Shown one piece after another: positions 6,352 through 9,803 of a DNA stretch of 9,803 nt; within the stretch, counting starts at the first letter, position 1, and every line of letters starts with the position of its first letter. The stretch spans positions 1-9,803 of the forward strand of contig JAKABK010000038.1 of assembly GCA_021796905.1 (NCBI GenBank). The letters are read 5' to 3'. The translations under genes and the position numbers were made by a program. The notes under the pieces were generated by a model that was not told where the DNA came from, made no database searches, and saw nothing but the letters and a program-made list of their open reading frames with translations. This DNA comes from Actinomycetes bacterium. Its GTDB lineage: Bacteria > Actinomycetota > Acidimicrobiia > Acidimicrobiales > Palsa-688.

Positions 6352-7740
6352 GTGATCGAAGTCGACGTGATCGAGCGGGTCCTCGGGGCGGCCCTGCGTA
6401 CAGGAGGTGATTTCGCCGAGGTCTTCGCCGAGGACCGCCGGGGCACCGCGGCCAGCTTGGAGGACGGTCGGGTCGAGCAGCTCGCCTCGGGTCGGGAGCG
6501 GGGCGCGGGGATCCGGGTCGTCTCGGGGGAGACGACCGGTTTCGCCCATACCGCCGACCTCTCCGAGACGGGGTTGCTCGCGGCGGCCGCCGCTGCCGCG
6601 GCCGCCGCCCATCGCGGGGGCGGCGGGGTGCGGGAGGTGGCGCTCGGCGCCTCCCCGGCACGCTCGGGCGGGGTGGCGGTGCTGCCCGAGACGGTCGCCA
6701 AGGACGTCAAGGTCGCCCTGTTGCGCCGGGCCGACGAGGCGGCCCGCGCCGCCGGGTCGGCCATCCGCCAGGTGAGCGCGACCTACGGCGACAACCGCCG
6801 GCGGATCCTCGTCGCCAACAGCGACGGGGTGCTCGCCACCGACGACCAGGTCCGCACCCGCTTCGGGGTGTCGTGTGTCGCCGAGGGAGACACGGGACTG
6901 CAGACCGGCCGGGAGACGATCGGGGCGACGGTCGGCTTCGAGCTGTTCGACACCCACGACGTGGAGGACATCGCCCGGCGGGCAGCGACCCGGGCGGTCG
7001 CCAAGCTCGCCGCCCGCCCGGCCCCCTCCGGGACCCTGCCGGTGGTCATCGAGCAGGGCAGCGGCGGGATCCTGTTCCACGAGGCCTGCGGTCACGGCCT
7101 GGAGGCCGACCACATCCTCAAGGACCTGTCGGTCTTCGCCCACCGGGTCGGTGAGCAGGTCGCCAGCCCCCTCGTCACCCTGGTCGACGACGCGACGATG
7201 GGCCGGGAGTGGGGTGCTTTCGCGGTCGACGACGAGGGTCACCCAGGGGCGCGCAACGTGCTCATCGACCACGGGGTGCTCACCGACTACATGTGGGACC
7301 TGCTGCGGGCCCGCAAGGAGGGCCGGGAGAGCTCCGGCAACGGCCGGAGGGAGACCTACCAGCACCTGCCGATGGTCCGGATGACCAACACGTTCCTCGT
7401 GGGCGGCACCGACGACCCCGAGGAGATCGTGCGCCAGACCGCCCACGGGGTCTTCGTCGCCCAGCTCGGCGGCGGCCAGGTCAACACCGCCACCGGCGAC
7501 TTCACTTTCGGGGCGACCGAGGCGTACCTGATCGAGGACGGGCAGATCACCGAGCCGCTGCGCGACACCAACCTGATCGGCAACGGCCCCGAGATCCTCC
7601 GGCTGATCGACGCGGTCGGCGACGACTTCGCGATGGGGTCACCAGGCACCTGCGGCAAGCAGGGTCAGGGTGTGCCGGTCGGCACCGGCCAACCCACCCT
7701 GCGGGTCTCGGCGCTGACCGTCGGGGGGACCGCGAGGTGA
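6352..7740 (+). CDS. tldD: TldD zinc metallopeptidase
   Basis: Catalytic subunit of the TldD/TldE heterodimer, a cytosolic peptidase that degrades unfolded peptides and in some bacteria cuts leader peptides of ribosomally made natural products or destroys CcdA antitoxin. The 462-residue protein has the TldD zinc motif HEACGHGLEAD at residues 243-253 (His243 and His248 as ligands, Glu244 as base). The conserved SPGTCGKQGQGVPVGTGQPTLRV ending supplies Cys434, corresponding to the third zinc ligand in E. coli TldD. The N-terminal half is the usual A/B domain, including GAGIRVVSGETTGFAHT near 51-67. Residues 77-86 are ten consecutive alanines, followed by HRGGGG, probably within a helix that is alanine-rich across the family. 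The start is GTG at 6352. The stop overlaps tldE by 4 bases, so the subunits are coupled. The active site looks complete. Confidence 0.95.
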   Translation: MIEVDVIERVLGAALRTGGDFAEVFAEDRRGTAASLEDGRVEQLASGRERGAGIRVVSGETTGFAHTADLSETGLLAAAAAAAAAAHRGGGGVREVALGASPARSGGVAVLPETVAKDVKVALLRRADEAARAAGSAIRQVSATYGDNRRRILVANSDGVLATDDQVRTRFGVSCVAEGDTGLQTGRETIGATVGFELFDTHDVEDIARRAATRAVAKLAARPAPSGTLPVVIEQGSGGILFHEACGHGLEADHILKDLSVFAHRVGEQVASPLVTLVDDATMGREWGAFAVDDEGHPGARNVLIDHGVLTDYMWDLLRARKEGRESSGNGRRETYQHLPMVRMTNTFLVGGTDDPEEIVRQTAHGVFVAQLGGGQVNTATGDFTFGATEAYLIEDGQITEPLRDTNLIGNGPEILRLIDAVGDDFAMGSPGTCGKQGQGVPVGTGQPTLRVSALTVGGTAR

Positions 7741-9080
7741 GCGAGCTGCTGGAGCTCGCGACCCGGGTGGCGGGATGGGCCCGCGACGGCGAGCAGGTCG
7801 AGGCGTTCGTCGCCTCCGGGCGCGACACCGACATCGACGTGTTCGGCGGGGAGGTCGAGTCGCTGTCGTCGGCGGAGTCCGCCGGGATCGGGATCCGGGT
7901 GGTCTCCGGTTCCCGGCAGGGGTTCGCCTACGCCGGCTCCCTCGACCCCGAGGTCGTCGCCGAGACCCTCGGAGAGGCCCGGGACAACGCCGGGTTCGCC
8001 TCCCCAGACGAGTGGGTCGGGTTGGCCACCCCCGACGGGGTCGCCCCTGCGGGGCTCGACTTGTGGCGCGACGACCTCGTCTCCTACCCGACCGGCGAGA
8101 AGGTGGCGAGAGCGATCGAGCTGGAGGCGATGGTGCGTGCCGCCGATCCCCGTATCCGCCAGGTGCAGTCCGCCGGCTGGGGGGACTCGGCGTTCGAGAC
8201 CGCGGTCGCGAGCTCGACTGGGATGTCCGCCAGCGGGCGGCGCACCGTGTGCTCGGTGTCGACCTACGTCGCCGCCGGTGACGGCGACCAGACCCAGACC
8301 GGTTACGGGTGGTCGGTGGGTCGCAGCCCCTCGGAGGTCGACGTCGCCGGCGCCGCAGCCGACGCGGTCGGCCGCGCCACCCGTCTGCTCGGCGCGACCA
8401 AACCGTCGAGCCGTCACCTGACGGTGGTCCTCGAGCCGCTCGTCACCGCTTCGCTCCTGGCGATCGTCGCCGGCACCCTAGACGGTGACGCGGTGGCCAA
8501 GGGCCGCTCGCTGTTCGCCGACCGTCTCGGCGAGCCGGTCGCCTCCGAGGTCCTCACGCTGGTGGACGACCCGACCGACCCCGAAGCCTTCGGTGCGGCC
8601 GTCTACGACGCCGAGGGGCTCGCCACCCGCCGCAACGTGCTGGTCGGCGCCGGGGTGCTCCGACAGTTCGTCTACGACACCTACTCCGCCCGGCGGGCCG
8701 GTACCTCCTCGACCGGATCGGCGGTCCGGGCCGGCTACAAGAGCGGGCCGCACGCCGGGACCCGGGCCCTCGCCCCCGTCCCCGGGCCGCTCAGCCGCGA
8801 AGAGCTCTACGCCGCGGTCGGCGACGGTCTGCTCGTGCAGTCGGTGTCCGGGCTGCACTCTGGGGTCAACCCGGTGAGCGGCGACTTCTCGGTCGGCGCC
8901 GAGGGCCTGCTCATCAAGGGCGGCGTGCCCTGCGAGCCGGTCCGGGAGGTCAACATCGCCTCCACCCTCCAGCGGATGCTCCTCGGGATAGTCCACGTCG
9001 GAGCAGACCTCGAGCGCCTCCCGGCGATGGCCGCCGGCGTCAGCCTCGCCATCGCCGACGTGTCGATGAGCGGACGCTGA
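7737..9080 (+). CDS. tldE: TldE/PmbA peptidase partner subunit
   Basis: Non-metal-binding partner of TldD. The two form a closed chamber in which TldD supplies the zinc site. The 447-residue protein shares the TldD layout: the N-terminal GGEVESLSSAESAGIGIRVVSGSRQGFAYAGS block, a central GDAVAKGRSLFADRLGEPVASEVLTLVDDP region, and near the end GVNPVSGDFSVGAEG at about 376-390. It has no HExxxH motif, as expected for TldE (PmbA), which separates it from a second TldD. The start is GTG at 7737, overlapping the tldD stop as GTGA. The reading frame remains open upstream inside tldD, but that stretch is arginine/proline-rich shadow sequence. Cotranscription with tldD is close to certain. Substrates cannot be deduced; no obvious modified-peptide precursor or antitoxin gene is present in the window. 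Confidence 0.95.
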   Translation: MSELLELATRVAGWARDGEQVEAFVASGRDTDIDVFGGEVESLSSAESAGIGIRVVSGSRQGFAYAGSLDPEVVAETLGEARDNAGFASPDEWVGLATPDGVAPAGLDLWRDDLVSYPTGEKVARAIELEAMVRAADPRIRQVQSAGWGDSAFETAVASSTGMSASGRRTVCSVSTYVAAGDGDQTQTGYGWSVGRSPSEVDVAGAAADAVGRATRLLGATKPSSRHLTVVLEPLVTASLLAIVAGTLDGDAVAKGRSLFADRLGEPVASEVLTLVDDPTDPEAFGAAVYDAEGLATRRNVLVGAGVLRQFVYDTYSARRAGTSSTGSAVRAGYKSGPHAGTRALAPVPGPLSREELYAAVGDGLLVQSVSGLHSGVNPVSGDFSVGAEGLLIKGGVPCEPVREVNIASTLQRMLLGIVHVGADLERLPAMAAGVSLAIADVSMSGR

Positions 9081-9101
9081 CCGGGACCGCCGGGGTCCCG
9101 G
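9081..9101. terminator. Bidirectional hairpin between convergent tldE and the DUF4395 gene
   Basis: Immediately after the tldE stop, CCGGGACC (9081-9088) pairs perfectly with GGTCCCGG (9094-9101) around the loop GCCGG. The stem ends just before the stop of the convergent gene at 9103. No T-tract follows on either strand, as is common for terminators in high-GC actinobacteria. The position between two converging genes supports the role. Confidence 0.6.
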
Positions 9102-9102
9102 T

Positions 9103-9645
9103 TCAGGTGGTTGCCAGCCCGGCGGCGGGCCTCGAGGTCCCGTCGGTGCTCCGAGCGGCACGAGCGGAGCGCGGGCGGGCCCAGATGTCGTTGCACTCCT
9201 CGCAGACGGTCTCGGGCACGAGCCCGGCCCGCATCGCGAGAGCGAACAGCTTGCAGCCGGCGCAGAACCCGAGGCCGGCCTCCGCGCCGGCGGCCGCGAC
9301 CAGCACCCCGAGCAGCCGGTAGGCACCCCGCCGTCGCCCGGTGAGCACCAGCGCGGACGCCGCGGCGGTCAGCCCGAGACCGATCCCCTGGGCGAGGCGC
9401 TTGGGCGGTCCGGGGCTGAGACGGTGGCGCACCGGGATCCTCGGGGTGACCACCCGGGTGGCGAGCTGGCCGAGGGGGCTGAACGTCGGCCCGGCGAGCA
9501 CGCGGGCGGCGAACCCGTAGGTGAGCGGGGCGAGCAGCCACGGCTGGTCGGCGACGATCGCGGTGGCGGCCATGGTGGCGACACCCCCGGCGACGACCCG
9601 CGCCGAGGTCTCGTTGACCGGGTTCGGGAAAGCAGGCAGCGCCAC
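9103..9645 (-). CDS. DUF4395 family membrane protein with two CxxC pairs
   Basis: A 180-residue predicted inner-membrane protein of the DUF4395 family; its function is not established. It starts with a DUF4395-like FPNPVNETSARVVAG segment. Hydrophobic stretches follow at about 17-32, 34-51, 86-103 and 109-126, with the family-like PKRLAQGIGL at 81-90 and LGFCAGCKLF at 125-134. The Cys128-x-x-Cys131 pair is a family landmark. A second pair, Cys148-x-x-Cys151 (VCEECNDIW), lies in the tail, so a metal- or redox-active site at the membrane is possible; this is inference. The start is GTG at 9645, with an excellent GGAGGT Shine-Dalgarno five bases upstream. The C-terminal 25 residues are low in complexity. 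It is convergent with tldE and has its own leader. DUF4395 genes often occur near thiol or sulfur-transfer genes, but none is seen here. Confidence 0.8.
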   Translation of the reverse strand: MALPAFPNPVNETSARVVAGGVATMAATAIVADQPWLLAPLTYGFAARVLAGPTFSPLGQLATRVVTPRIPVRHRLSPGPPKRLAQGIGLGLTAAASALVLTGRRRGAYRLLGVLVAAAGAEAGLGFCAGCKLFALAMRAGLVPETVCEECNDIWARPRSARAARSTDGTSRPAAGLATT

Positions 9646-9650
9646 TTGGT

Positions 9651-9656
9651 ACCTCC
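9651..9656 (-). promoter_or_regulatory. Strong ribosome binding site of the DUF4395 gene
   Basis: GGAGGT on the minus strand with five bases before GTG at 9645. It is the best Shine-Dalgarno in the window and decides the start. Its 5' edge touches the end of the 15-base tandem repeat. Confidence 0.75.
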
Positions 9657-9715
9657 GGGTGTCGGACTGGCGGGTGTCGGACCGGCGGGTGTCGGACCGA
9701 CAGGCGCCGGACCCG
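9656..9715. repeat. 15-base tandem repeat, four units, in the DUF4395 leader
   Basis: Four consecutive 15-base units occupy 9656-9670, 9671-9685, 9686-9700 and 9701-9715. On the plus strand the first three begin CGGGTGTCGGAC and differ only at the last positions (TGG, CGG, CGA). The fourth, CAGGCGCCGGACCCG, is degenerate. The period is a multiple of three. The array ends against the Shine-Dalgarno of the DUF4395 gene, so it would be transcribed in that gene's 5' leader. Confidence 0.85.
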
Positions 9716-9724
9716 CCCGGGCCA

Positions 9725-9751
9725 TAAAGCTTACCTGTTGGGTCAACTTTA
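9725..9751. promoter_or_regulatory. AT-rich imperfect inverted repeat, candidate operator or promoter
   Basis: In an otherwise GC-saturated region, TAAAGCTTACC (9725-9735) and GGTCAACTTTA (9741-9751) form an inverted repeat with 9 of 11 positions matching around the centre TGTTG. The minus strand also contains TTGACC, resembling a -35 box, but no -10 hexamer at the normal distance was found. It is the only AT-rich island in the 158-base leader and the most likely promoter/operator for the DUF4395 gene or for a gene beyond the right edge. The regulator is not identifiable. Confidence 0.45.
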
Positions 9752-9760
9752 CGGATGGGT

Positions 9761-9782
9761 GCCCGGGCCGCCCGGCCCGGGC
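9761..9782. repeat. Perfect GC-only inverted repeat
   Basis: GCCCGGGCCG (9761-9770) and CGGCCCGGGC (9773-9782) are exact reverse complements separated by CC. Transcribed, they would form a very stable hairpin with a small loop. No T-run follows on the visible strand. It may be the terminator of a gene beyond the right edge or simply GC-rich low-complexity sequence. Confidence 0.5.
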
Positions 9783-9803
9783 CCGCCAGGCCCCGGCCGG
9801 CCC

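Noticed and set aside
5213..6355. Long plus-strand open frame (380 codons) opposite pxpA and the thioesterase gene
   Set aside because: No recognisable domain, composition typical of antisense shadow, and it runs across the divergent promoter region into the tldD start.
6286..7446. Minus-strand open frame (386 codons) opposite tldD
   Set aside because: Repetitive His/Gly/Asp/Val composition and no motif; the opposite strand has an intact TldD zinc site.
7209..7736. N-terminal extension of tldE inside tldD
   Set aside because: Shadow of tldD in another frame; TldE family length and the GTGA overlap fit the start at 7737.
6352..9080. TldD/TldE as part of a modified-peptide (microcin-like) biosynthetic cluster
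   Set aside because: No precursor peptide, cyclodehydratase, YcaO or transporter gene is visible on either side within the window.
9656..9715. CRISPR array
   Set aside because: Units are 15 bases, directly abutting with no spacers, and no cas genes are present.
9369..9746. Minus-strand 125-codon frame starting in the AT-rich island and running out of frame into the DUF4395 gene
   Set aside because: After the Pro-rich repeat the product is Arg/Ser/Pro-rich shadow sequence, while the overlapping frame has a strong ribosome binding site and DUF4395 motifs. Only the short leader part is kept as a speculative point.

Overview
The base composition (well above two-thirds G+C by eye), the heavy use of GTG and TTG starts, and the gene families all point to a high-GC actinobacterium (Actinomycetota). 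I cannot fix the class; an Acidimicrobiia-like lineage is only a guess. No rRNA, tRNA, CRISPR array, transposon or phage gene was seen. The window is almost fully coding, with ten genes assigned.

Layout. Positions 57 to 6280 carry seven tightly packed genes, all on the minus strand. In transcription order they are: a small hotdog-fold thioesterase of the fluoroacetyl-CoA thioesterase (FlK)-like group; the three subunits of prokaryotic 5-oxoprolinase (pxpA, pxpB, pxpC); a C20-type prenyl diphosphate synthase (crtE/idsA); phytoene desaturase (crtI); and phytoene synthase (crtB). Gaps run from a 4-base overlap to 34 bases. Divergently, across a 71-base spacer, the plus strand carries tldD and tldE, the two halves of the TldD/TldE peptidase, which overlap by 4 bases. 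A hairpin then separates tldE from a convergent minus-strand gene for a DUF4395 membrane protein with two Cys-x-x-Cys pairs. The right end (9646-9803) is a 158-base non-coding leader. It holds a 15-base tandem repeat, an AT-rich island with an imperfect inverted repeat, and a perfect GC-rich inverted repeat.

How the genes work together. CrtE, CrtB and CrtI make a complete short route from C5/C15 prenyl diphosphates to a desaturated C40 carotene such as lycopene. No cyclase or other tailoring gene lies in the window, but it may sit beyond the left edge. PxpABC converts 5-oxoproline (pyroglutamate) to glutamate with ATP. TldD/TldE degrades or trims unfolded peptides. The link between amino-acid salvage and carotenoid synthesis is positional only; a possible weak promoter between pxpC and crtE may separate them. 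No clearly new system is visible. The points most worth checking are the mixed operon, the short bidirectional promoter at 6281-6351, and the repeat-rich leader of the DUF4395 gene.
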